Source of the DNA: Trichomonas vaginalis G3
Taxonomy: Eukaryota; Parabasalia; Trichomonadida; Trichomonadidae
NCBI RefSeq assembly: GCF_026262505.1
Contig: NC_067203.1
Coordinates: 20,689,411 to 20,753,410, forward strand
Reading direction: 5' to 3'
Length of the DNA stretch: 64,000 bases
Of this stretch, positions 20,010-29,099 are shown piece by piece (positions within the stretch are counted from its first letter, which is position 1; each line of letters starts with the position of its first letter). The notes under the pieces were generated by a model. It ran no database searches, was not told where the DNA came from, and saw only the letters and a list, made by a program, of their open reading frames with translations. Both the position numbers and the translations under genes were made by a program.

Positions 20010-21326
20010 ATGGTGCAAATTACTAAATTTTGCAATGAATTAAAGCGTGCAAATGTTATTACTGAATGTGGTGCTTTTCATATGAAAATTAATGATCGAA
20101 TCATCAAAACAAAGAAGTCTTCCGCTATTTGTTTTTCAGATTTAATCAAAGAAAAGTATTTCATTGATAAATCAATAACATCGATGGAAACACATCTCGA
20201 TATCATATGTCAAGATTCAATTGATATCGTTTTAAACTTTATTGAAACAGGCAAACTTGAGTTTTCTGGAGACGAGTCTCATCTTCATGACATATTTGAA
20301 ATTGGCAAATATTTTGGAAATCAACTTCTAACACAAATATATTGTGAACATGTTAAATCAGACGAATCTCTTACGAACGAAAACGTTTTTAAAAAGTACG
20401 AAATTTTTGCTTTCGAAAATGATTCCACGGCAATGAACGAATGCATTGAGTACATTTCTTCACACTTTTATTGTTTGAATGAAGAAGAAATCATTAGAAA
20501 TTTTGTCAAGAATGGATTTGAATTTTGTGAAAAAATATTGACATCAAAACAACTCAAAATTGAAAATGAAGACAAACTCAGTTTCATCCTTTTAGAAATA
20601 TGCAAGATGAATAGATCATTATTTGATTTATTTGGATATGTCAAATTACAATTTTGTTCATCCAAATTTTTTGATGAAATTTATAATTTTTCAGTTGAAA
20701 ACTCGTTTGAATCCAACTTATTAACTATTTATAATGAAACATTGAAGAATTATCATTCAAATATAAGAGATCATATTGAAATATCCAATAAATCTCTCAT
20801 ATCTTTCGAAAAACATTTAACTCAAAATAAACTGAAAGTATCAGATCAATCTATAAGTTTTGAGTATGCACCAATAATTGTAGAAAGAAAAATTGTAGAA
20901 AAAGTTTCTAAAGAAATTCAAATGGAAATGACAGCTTCATCTGTTAATGATCGAAGTTTTTTTGATATAAATTCTTATTCAGATGATAATAATGATTTTT
21001 TTACAAATAATGTACCTAATTCATGGTTAAAAGCTGAACTAAAAGGATATCAATTAAAACCAAATTCATATTTTATACGATCTACATACTATACTTCTAA
21101 TTTGTTGAGAAATTGGAAACTAGAAGGAATCAAAGAAGATGGAACATCAGTTGTATTAGAAAATAATTATTATAATTTTTCAAAGAAAGAAATCAAGGAA
21201 TTTCCTCTTCAAACTAATTATTATTTTGTTGCTTTCAAAATAACTCAAACTGGAAAGAATGCATATGATGATGACTATTTTCTGATTAATGTTTTTGACT
21301 TCAAAGGTGAATTAATAAAGATATAA
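20010..21326 (+). CDS. BTB/POZ domain protein with discoidin-like C-terminus
   Basis: 438 residues from the first in-frame ATG (MVQITKFCNELKRANVITEC). The N-terminal third fits a BTB fold: AFHMKINDRIIKTKKSSAIC, then MDIVLNFIETGKLEFSGD-like strand/helix order (here DIVLNFIETGKLEFSGDES). A helical BACK-like region follows with LTNENVFKKYEIFAFENDS. The C-terminal part (SWLKAELKGYQLKPNSYFIR, NLLRNWKLEGIKEDGTSVVL) resembles the F5/8 type C sandwich often fused to BTB in this organism. BTB proteins usually dimerise and act as cullin-3 adaptors or scaffolds. Diverges from the Gln/Glu-rich gene. It is intact. Confidence 0.85.
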   Translation: MVQITKFCNELKRANVITECGAFHMKINDRIIKTKKSSAICFSDLIKEKYFIDKSITSMETHLDIICQDSIDIVLNFIETGKLEFSGDESHLHDIFEIGKYFGNQLLTQIYCEHVKSDESLTNENVFKKYEIFAFENDSTAMNECIEYISSHFYCLNEEEIIRNFVKNGFEFCEKILTSKQLKIENEDKLSFILLEICKMNRSLFDLFGYVKLQFCSSKFFDEIYNFSVENSFESNLLTIYNETLKNYHSNIRDHIEISNKSLISFEKHLTQNKLKVSDQSISFEYAPIIVERKIVEKVSKEIQMEMTASSVNDRSFFDINSYSDDNNDFFTNNVPNSWLKAELKGYQLKPNSYFIRSTYYTSNLLRNWKLEGIKEDGTSVVLENNYYNFSKKEIKEFPLQTNYYFVAFKITQTGKNAYDDDYFLINVFDFKGELIKI

Positions 21327-21999
21327 CGAATTATTCATGCATTCTTAGTGCCATCTCTTATACAGTTTAAAACTCCTTATTTTTAAAGTGATCTCATGTT
21401 TAAATTAAAAAAAATACCTGTCTTTACATCATGCAATGTTTGAAAAATTTATATGATCAATAATGAAAATAAAAAGAAGATATTAATTCATGTCCAATGC
21501 TTTACTTCAGATATTACAAAAAAAGTTGTCCTTATTTATATTGGAATTGGAAAATAATATTATAAAAGTTCTTTGATTTTGAATTTCATTGAATGGTCAA
21601 TATTAGCACTAATTGCACATAAAGATTCATTTTATTAGATATTTCATGTTATGAAAAGACAGAATATAAAAAGGTATGGAAACTCTTAACCTTAAATTTT
21701 TTCGACACCCTTGAGGAACTGTGATCGAGTAAAAATAGAGAGTCCTGATAGAAATATTGAACGCAAACGGAGAATATATTTATCACTTCAGAAACTATCA
21801 TTTGGCTATGGTTTTGAATATAGTTTCTATGCAGTAAGAGAATTAGATTGCGTTATAGTTAAAAATGAAATTATGAATTCATTTGCACTAGTAGGAAAAC
21901 TTCCACAAAAAATAAAGTAATATAGATATTTGTTATTAAAATAATAACATTTAAAACAAACAAATGAAAATTGAAAAATAAAACGCATAAATAATAGAA
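21327..21999. other. Intergenic, with a possible gene fragment
   Basis: AT-rich spacer between the BTB gene and the convergent LysM-TLDc gene. At 21717-21920 a plus-strand stretch reads RVKIESPDRNIERKRRIYLS through to a stop, with no good ATG. It looks like a degraded gene piece but cannot be assigned. Nothing else is seen. Confidence 0.4.
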
Positions 22000-23091
22000 T
22001 CAGTCAAACTTATGTTCAGAAAAACTCCAAGCTTCAAGATTATACAATCTAAAAGAATGAACAGATGTTAGCTGAGGAGACATAAATGTCTCACAAGGCT
22101 CACTCATTGCGTGGTCGAGTTCTCCGTCGATCCAAATTGCAGATGAGCCTCCGCCGCCAATAACTATTTCATTCTTTGTACTTGTAATGAAGTATTCGTT
22201 CTTCTTTGACCAATGGAACGCAATGAGATCTCCTTCAACAAATTTGAAAACAAAAGATTCTCCGGAACCGTAGTAGTTCTTTGACTTCTTTAAACCGCGG
22301 GATGCGAATGCTCCCACAATTTCATTCGTATTAGTCTTTAAAGCTAGTAAAACTGGTTCATATCGTTCGGTTTTTTCGAAAAATGTATTGTATGAGCAGC
22401 CGTCGACTGTCATTTGGTATAGGGCCTTCCAGTCGTTGTTCCTGTAGCGCTTTGGAAGCTCCCTTCTTATGAGGTTTATTAAATTTTCTGTTAAAATTGG
22501 ATTTTGCGCGGTAATGTTAATAGGTAAAAGTGGTTTTTCGTGGGCAGCAAGGGTTGTTAAGTTCGGCATACTGATACTACGACGGCCAAAATCGTTTGCT
22601 GCCTGTTGATATTTTGTGATTAAAGCTGTAACTTCTTGGAGCTTGTCTTTTGGTGCTTTGAACATTAAAATAACCTGGTCATTAACTTCGTTGTAGTTAA
22701 TGCAAATAATAAATGGAGAATCTGGAGTTGTTTCCTCATAATTTGGTCCAACGAAAACAGCAGATGGATGTGGGATCATTGATGTTGATATGATTGATGA
22801 AAACTTGATATTTATCAAATTATCAGAAGCATCTGGATAAAATGCTAAATTTTCGTAATCTGCACAAAGCTGACCGAAAATTGATGTTTCGTATTTCAAT
22901 AACTCTGATTCTGTGTTAATAAGATACTCCTTTTTTATTTCAGGTTTCTTGAGAACAATTATATCACCGGGACAAATAATTTCATTGCATAATCTGTTTA
23001 TCCTCATAAGTTCTGATACTGTTGTATCAAATTTGACTGCAACTCCAACAAGAGTATCGCCCTGTCCTACTTTGTAGACGCGGTTCTCCAT
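22000..23091 (-). CDS. LysM-TLDc protein (OXR1/NCOA7-like)
   Basis: 363 residues from MENRVYKVGQGDTLVGVAVK. Residues 4-50 are a LysM motif (YKVGQGDTL ... ICPGDIIVLKKP). The middle (about 55-190) has a PH/GRAM-like strand pattern with no clear motif. Residues 200-363 form a TLDc domain: LPKRYRNNDWKALYQMT at its start, then EIVGAFASRGLKK, YYGSGESFVFKF and the closing AIWIDGELDHAMSEPCET. This arrangement is that of OXR1/NCOA7 proteins. They protect against oxidative damage and can bind the vacuolar ATPase through TLDc; both roles are family knowledge. The gene is intact. Confidence 0.9.
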   Translation of the reverse strand: MENRVYKVGQGDTLVGVAVKFDTTVSELMRINRLCNEIICPGDIIVLKKPEIKKEYLINTESELLKYETSIFGQLCADYENLAFYPDASDNLINIKFSSIISTSMIPHPSAVFVGPNYEETTPDSPFIICINYNEVNDQVILMFKAPKDKLQEVTALITKYQQAANDFGRRSISMPNLTTLAAHEKPLLPINITAQNPILTENLINLIRRELPKRYRNNDWKALYQMTVDGCSYNTFFEKTERYEPVLLALKTNTNEIVGAFASRGLKKSKNYYGSGESFVFKFVEGDLIAFHWSKKNEYFITSTKNEIVIGGGGSSAIWIDGELDHAMSEPCETFMSPQLTSVHSFRLYNLEAWSFSEHKFD

Positions 23092-23780
23092 CAAATAAAA
23101 AAAAATTCAATGCGAGAAAAACAATAATCGGCGTAAATTCAAATTTGATAATTCAATCGAACAGTGGTCATACTTAAATTTTCGATTTGTTCTTTTCAAC
23201 AATATGAATTGTTTTATCTGATTTTGAAATAAAATCTTGTTAATTTTCTGGATCTCATTGAATCCAAAATCAGATTTTTTTGGAGAATTTTTTTATGGCC
23301 ATCATTGATAAGAGAAAAGTTCAATCACAAAATGATTCAATCAAAATCCCAAATGAGAGGAACAATGTGTTCATCTAAAAGCTATAATTCGTTTCTTGTT
23401 TACATTTTGAAGATGTTAATCGATGAAATATTTTGATTTTTAGTTTATCTAATAGTATAACTCTTCAAAACAAGGCGAAATATAATAGATATATCGTCCT
23501 TATTAGTTTATATACAATATTTAATTTCATTATGATCGATTCAAAATCATCATTATGAAATGTCACTTATATTTATAGTAACTTACTAATGTTTATGTGG
23601 CATGTCATTTAAAATAAGTTAAAATAGTGAAAATTATTTTTATTTTCATTAATTTGAGTCACATTTCATTAAATTGTGATAGTCTGTCCTTACGGATCAT
23701 AATATTTGATATGTAGACTAACTTTTGATCAAAAAAATTGTACAAATTTAGTAAAATTAGTCTGAGACTTAGCAATTAAT
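23092..23780. other. Intergenic, nothing recognised
   Basis: AT-rich sequence between the LysM-TLDc start and a small pseudogene. No open frame, inverted end or tandem repeat stood out on reading. Confidence 0.5.
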
Positions 23781-23979
23781 ATGAATTCTAATGATGTAAC
23801 TGCTATTTTGGACTCTCTACAACCTATTGCTCAAGCAGCAATCGCAAATGGATTCAAAGTTTTCCTTCAAAGAAGAATATGAAATTTTGCAGGATATGAT
23901 AGATAATACACATGCCGTTGATTACGGATCCGTCGTTCTTTTGAACTCTCTCGTTTTTCATGAATCAGATGACAATTAA
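23781..23979 (+). pseudogene. Small host gene relic
   Basis: An ATG-initiated 33-residue frame (MNSNDVTAILDSLQPIAQAA) stops at 23880-23882. Just before that stop, another frame reads FKEEYEILQDMIDNTHAVDY and runs to a stop at 23977-23979. Together they look like one short host gene, or the start of a larger family member, broken by a frameshift. No T. vaginalis-type intron sites are seen. Family not recognised. Confidence 0.4.
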
Positions 23980-24163
23980 TTTTTTATTTTTATTGAAATT
24001 TTCATTTGTTAATTATTTTCTGATGTAAAATATTCTATCTGTACTATAAATATAAGAAATTTTTGTTCGATCTCAAACAATTTTTTTAAATTCTTTTCTT
24101 TTATTCGAAAAGTATTAAAAATGTTAATTTTGATATTTATATAATATTTTTATATAATTATTT

Positions 24164-25192
24164 TTAAACTTCTGCAGCCTTTGCATCTTCTGGGCTTGCA
24201 GAACTTGGAGCACAGCAGCATGAGAAGCAACTTGCACAGCATGCATTGCAGCAGCAGCATGTGCAGCAAACGCAGCAAAGGATACAGCCAATAATGCCGA
24301 GAATGATAACAATGATTGCAACAATTAAAACAATACCCCAAATTGGGAAAGGTAATTTCATTGTTGTTACTTCTACACCTTTATCATCCTTTGAATAAAC
24401 TTTTGGGTAGTTTCCGACAGTGATGATGAATTTAGCAAACTTGCTAGTATACTTAATGGAACCAGACTTCTTAAAGTATTTAACAGTGGAGTGTGAATTA
24501 TAATCAGACATTGTTTTATAATCCCACCATGTTCTATACTGCTTTGTGTTATTATCCTCAAAAGTATAAACTGTTGTTCCCTTTCCATTTTCTATTGTTT
24601 CATCAATAAGGGAATCTGTTGTAACTAATGCTACTTGATTAGCATTTTTGTATTTAAGAACTGGGGGTGTTGATGAAAAAGATTGTTCGTGTCTGTATAA
24701 GTCTAATTCGCCTTCGTCCTTTGTAGCTATTGTTACCCAAAAGTAATCCTGCATATCATATCCAGCGTTACCATTAATAGTACCCTTAAATACATAATGA
24801 GTTGGAATATAAGGAATACACATGATTTCAATGTTACAAGAAGCATCAGTGCACACAATTTCAGTGTATGGTGTATAGCACTGGTACATTCCGCTGTATG
24901 AGTTGCATGCATCTATTACAATTGATGGGTTATTTATCCAATCAGTTTTATTTGAATCATCAAGTTTATCGCTTGTAAATGTCGTTTGAAGCTTGTAATT
25001 TTCGTCGGATCCAATCAAAAATCCTCCCTTTATGCATAACTTTTGGCTCGAGGAAATAGTATAAAAGCTTTTATTGATATGTTCGCCATCACTCCTTAAT
25101 GTATCATATTTAGCTTGGTAAGGAGTAAAATCTAAATATAAATCGCAGGTTGGATCTGCAGAAACTGAATGAGATGCAAATAATGGAAGCAT
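24164..25192 (-). CDS. Type I membrane protein with Cys-rich cytoplasmic tail
   Basis: 342 residues. The N-terminus (MLPLFASHSVSADPTCD) looks like a short signal peptide with cleavage near SVSA. The ectodomain of about 270 residues has scattered cysteines and several NxS/T sites (NKS, NKT). A transmembrane segment (IWGIVLIVAIIVIILGIIGC) begins at about residue 283. It runs into an extraordinary Cys cluster (CILCCVCCTCCCCNACC and further CxxC) that could be heavily palmitoylated, followed by an Ala/Ser/Glu end. Similar Cys-rich tails occur on T. vaginalis surface proteins. Ligand and role are unknown. It is intact. Confidence 0.8.
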   Translation of the reverse strand: MLPLFASHSVSADPTCDLYLDFTPYQAKYDTLRSDGEHINKSFYTISSSQKLCIKGGFLIGSDENYKLQTTFTSDKLDDSNKTDWINNPSIVIDACNSYSGMYQCYTPYTEIVCTDASCNIEIMCIPYIPTHYVFKGTINGNAGYDMQDYFWVTIATKDEGELDLYRHEQSFSSTPPVLKYKNANQVALVTTDSLIDETIENGKGTTVYTFEDNNTKQYRTWWDYKTMSDYNSHSTVKYFKKSGSIKYTSKFAKFIITVGNYPKVYSKDDKGVEVTTMKLPFPIWGIVLIVAIIVIILGIIGCILCCVCCTCCCCNACCASCFSCCCAPSSASPEDAKAAEV

Positions 25193-25201
25193 CTAAATAA
25201 A

Positions 25202-25206
25202 AATGA
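25202..25206 (-). promoter_or_regulatory. Initiator (Inr) of the membrane-protein gene
   Basis: On the minus strand TCATT, with its A twelve bases upstream of the ATG at 25192. Match to TCA(+1)YW and the short leader are typical of T. vaginalis genes. Confidence 0.6.
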
Positions 25207-26028
25207 AATTTGAATCTCAAACCAATTGAATGGTAATAGAAATTTATATTATTTGGAAATAATATATTTTTAGGATAGTTAAAATAAAATTGTTTTTAAT
25301 GTCCAGTCTAACGGCTGTGAATTTAAAATTCAATACTTTACAACTAATCAATGATGAACTATGAATAAAATTAAGAGCAATAATATAAGAGATGACTTGT
25401 ATTAATTAGTTTTTTATAAAAAAAAGAAAATAGTAAACAAAATGCAAAATTGTATTAACACAAATTTTGATTACTCTCTCAGCATTAAAATTGAATTTGA
25501 AAGGCCGTTGGTAATATAGTTTCAAAATTAATTGTTGTAAAAACATCAGTATATCATATATGATGAAAAATCTTATAAAATTAATTCAATATCGAACGGT
25601 TAAGGGATCACTAGCGTTCTTTACAAAAATGTACGTTATTTACCACGTGAGTCTTCTTCCCGAGATATTTTTTAGATTTTGAGAAGGTGAAAAGATAGAG
25701 TATGGTGAATGTATTCTACATTTATGTTTATTCATATAAATATCAATTCTATCAAGAGAAAAAGTACATTTAAATGCACATAATTGAATAGTTGTAAACT
25801 AAAGCACCCTTAAGAAAAATATCTTCAATTCATGGTGAAAACATTGTTGTTTTAAATTTTTATTTTCTGACTAAGCTAATGGTATTGTTTATGATCATTC
25901 ATTTCACAAAATTTATGATTTATTGTACTCTTAATTATTTAAATGATTGTTTTTGTTTAATACATTACTTATTGTCAATTGTTCGGCATTTCTCAATTTT
26001 TAATAGATTAATCGGTTATCATTCAATT
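25207..26028. other. Gene-free AT-rich tract
   Basis: No gene is seen. It contains one possible small TTAA-flanked element at 25604-25809, listed separately. Confidence 0.5.
25604..25809. mobile_element. Possible 206-bp TTAA-flanked MITE
   Basis: TTAA at 25600-25603 and 25810-25813 bracket a segment starting GGGATCACTAGCG and ending AACTAAAGCACCC. The ends share GGG and a weak match beyond it. It resembles the better-supported element at 26033-27127 in end type. The inverted match is poor, so this is tentative. Confidence 0.3.
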
Positions 26029-26032
26029 TTAA

Positions 26033-27127
26033 GGGTCCACTGTAAAAATTGAAAGTCTCTCAAAATTGAGAGGCGATTTGCAAATAATCGTTATCGTCTT
26101 TTGTCGAAAATCCACTTTTCCTAGTGTTCTGATTAATATTTTGTGAATGTAACAATAAAGTATATGTTTTAGTAAGATGATAATACATTCTATCACTTTA
26201 AATCACATAAAAATTGCAAAATCAGCGAGTTTTATAAGAACATGATTTTTTCGAATTTTTTCGCTTCTGGATGCGTGTTTTGAAAAATAGATATTTTCGA
26301 ATTTTGATTTTAATTTAAGTATAAATTTTATATTAGGAATTTTTCTGACCTATTTCCAATCATTAATTCCTAAGTTTTTCTAGGAATTTAATTGAGAAGA
26401 AATTAGGAAATTCGCTTTAATGCCATTACATCCTAATATTGTGATGCATGTAGTTTATATTTATTGAGGCTAATGCCGGAATATCGTGCATTTTATAAAA
26501 AATTCAAAGAATTGACAATTGGATAGCACAAATTTAATTCTCTAGACAAAGTATTATTGTTTATATATTCAAAGCATTATCCTTCGTTTTGAAATGTTGG
26601 CCAAAAATTTTCGTGTTATTTTTTGTGTTTCAGCATAAATTATGTATAGACTTATGAAAGATAAGCATTTTGTTCATTATCATAAAGATATACCAAAACA
26701 AATTGATAAAATTTTAAAAAATGTGTATTTTAGTGGGTATTATTCTGGCCAATGCCCATTTTTAAACGATTTAATATTGACCATATCAATAGCCGACTCA
26801 ATGTAAAAATTTAGATATTATTTTTTTCATTATTCAAACTTTGATAAATTTTAGTATAATGAATGATTTTGTTTCGTGTATGATACGGAAATGAAAAGCT
26901 TGATTAATATCATTTTGCATTTTTTCAAGAATGTTAGAGTACATCTACATTAAAAAATCGGATTCGAATTGCGATACTGCATCAAATTGTTGCACATCTG
27001 ATAAGGATCTCAAAAGAGTAAAGTTAATTTTTTTGTGTTTTTTTAAGTTTTGGGCCTTAGTAAAAACACCATCTTGAGCAATATTTTTGGGACGACGATG
27101 GGCCTTATTTGGCCTTACAGTGGACCC
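26033..27127. mobile_element. Non-autonomous TTAA-flanked DNA element, 1,095 bp
   Basis: A 13-bp perfect terminal inverted repeat (GGGTCCACTGTAA at the left, TTACAGTGGACCC at the right) with TTAA on both sides (26029-26032 and 27128-27131). No transposase frame inside. TTAA duplication is used by piggyBac-type and Kolobok-type transposons; the superfamily cannot be settled from the ends alone. Just inside the left end is a short palindrome, CTCTCAAAATTGAGAG. Confidence 0.7.
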
Positions 27128-27131
27128 TTAA

Positions 27132-27796
27132 TAAAACGTTCTTCTATTGTCCCAAGTTGTTTTAAATTTTTACGTAAAATTGATATTACAATTGCAATCA
27201 ATACGATATCCTTCAAAAATAATCCATCATTCTAAAGTTTAAAAAAATCAAATAAATTATAATGTTGCTAGAATGTTTTTTCGGAACATTTATTCGATTG
27301 CATTCCAAAATATGAGTTCAATAGTCATAACTATGCAGAAATTTTAATTCCTATATTTAAATCAATTATTTTTCGGACTAATATATGCTCCAATTTTGCT
27401 CAAAGAGTCTTAAACTGTAAAAGTTTGAAACAAGTTTTACATTTGGAAGCTTATAGGTTAAACTTATAGTTGTATTACTAATGAATTAATTATCAACTCT
27501 CTTTGATTGAAAATATATCATTCATTGAACTTCACAATACTCAGACTATTAACTTATTGGAGATATACAGTTATAATATTGTTCAATAATTCAGATGCCA
27601 GACGAAAATGATAATTCTCAGACATACGATTATTTTTGATTCAAATGTTGTTCGGTATTAAAAGCAAAAATAATCATATATCTGAGAATTACACTTTTCC
27701 GATATTTTTGGGTCGCTTCACGCCCCTGACAAAACGTCGGAAAAGTGTAAATTTTGTCACTTTTTCCAGATGGAAATGATAATACCCCCGATTAAT
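27132..27796. other. Gene-free tract with nested inverted repeats
   Basis: No gene is seen. It holds an inverted-repeat pair at 27610-27690 and a hairpin at 27691-27748, listed separately. Confidence 0.5.
27610..27748. repeat. Two adjacent inverted repeats
   Basis: First pair: ATAATTCTCAGACATACGAT at 27611 and its near-complement TATATCTGAGAATTA ending at 27690. Second: perfect 12-bp arms ACACTTTTCCGA (27691-27702) and TCGGAAAAGTGT (27737-27748) around a GC-richer loop. The loop of the first pair (GATTCAAATGTTGTTCGGTA) recurs inverted near 28980-29003. Confidence 0.65.
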
Positions 27797-28740
27797 TTAA
27801 GGGTGCACTTACCACTTTCTGACATTCTCTCAATTTTTTGACATTCTAGTTTTTATATCGGGGAGAAGTTATTTTAAATCACTGCTTAGTACCTTTTATT
27901 ATTGTTAAAACTTTTTTGCAATCACAATAAAGATATATTGACCCCTCGGTTTCCATGAATTTCCGGCACTTTTTTAGTACCTTCTAAAAAAGAATCAATA
28001 TAACTACCTAAATAACTATTTTCAACACTTTTTTTGAAGGTCATAGATGGAAAACACATTGAAATTTATGATGATGTACTTTTTATGAAATTTTAGGATA
28101 TGAGATAAATTATCAATTCGATCACATCATCAAATTTTTGTTTTATAAAAAATAATGATTATTATCATAAGTGCATTCTAAATATTCAAAAATTAAGCAT
28201 AAAAATACTTTTCAGCTAAGACTGGAAATTCATGGACAAGGTCAAAGATCTTTTAAAATCTCTAGCAAGTTCTTTGTCATCACATGCTTAATTAGAATTT
28301 AACTTTAGGGCTCTTAGATATCAATATAAATTACAAAATTTCGAATTTATTACTTAAATCAATATTTATGATCACATAGATATCAAATTACTAAATAAAA
28401 CTATTAAATTTTCAAATATATTACAATCTTTTGTTATAGTTTAGACCTATTCTTCATTTATGAACCAAACTTCAGCTCCAATTTTGTCAAGTATCATACT
28501 GATCTAATGTCTTACCGAAGTGTATTCATTTCACAACAAATTCTTAATAAATACTTTGCTTTCAATATTTCTTTTGAAAAATCTCTAAAATCTCAAATTG
28601 TTCTCTAAATTACTTCGATTTAGCTAAAAGTCTATCTTTATTTTACATAATAATCTTTAAAATATAATATTAATCACTCACAATTAAATTTATTTGTATA
28701 AACTTATTTCCTATAATCATAATATATTTATTTTTTCGAA

Positions 28741-28777
28741 GTTGGCTAAGCTTGCCCTTCGGGCAAGCCTAGCCAAC
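28741..28777. repeat. GC-rich hairpin with TTCG loop
   Basis: GTTGGCTAAGCTTGCCC, loop TTCG, then GGCAAGCCTAGCCAAC: 16 paired positions with one mismatch, in otherwise very AT-rich DNA. The stem-loop shape recalls the hairpin in the Maverick ends but the sequence differs. Role unknown. Confidence 0.75.
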
Positions 28778-29085
28778 TAAGTCCCGAATTTATATTATAT
28801 CAAATTTGATTTCTTACCTAAAGAATTGTTGCATGTTTTCCATTCACCCTACAGATTATTACACTTTATTTAATTCATTCTGACAAAAAGCTTCATGACA
28901 TGCTTGTTATACAGGCGTGAAGCCTATTAAAAATGCAATAAAACTGTAATTATTATACTAATGATTATTTTTAATTCTAATGCCGAACAGCATTTGAATC
29001 AAACCTACCCCCTAAAAAATTTTTGGTGGAAAATTATCAATTTGAGGAGTATTGGAAAATTTTTGGTTGAAAAGTCTTTAACATC

Positions 29086-29090
29086 TCATT
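29086..29090 (+). promoter_or_regulatory. Initiator (Inr) of the ankyrin gene
   Basis: TCATT with its A at 29088, twelve bases before the ATG at 29100. This is the canonical T. vaginalis initiator and leader length. Confidence 0.65.
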
Positions 29091-29099
29091 TTTTGGTTG

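Noticed and set aside
21711-21920. 69-codon frame as a gene
   Set aside because: It lacks an ATG start and a family match; reported only as a possible fragment within the spacer entry.
27050-27235. 61-codon frame MGLSKNTILSNIF
   Set aside because: It crosses the right end of the TTAA element and has no family resemblance or leader.
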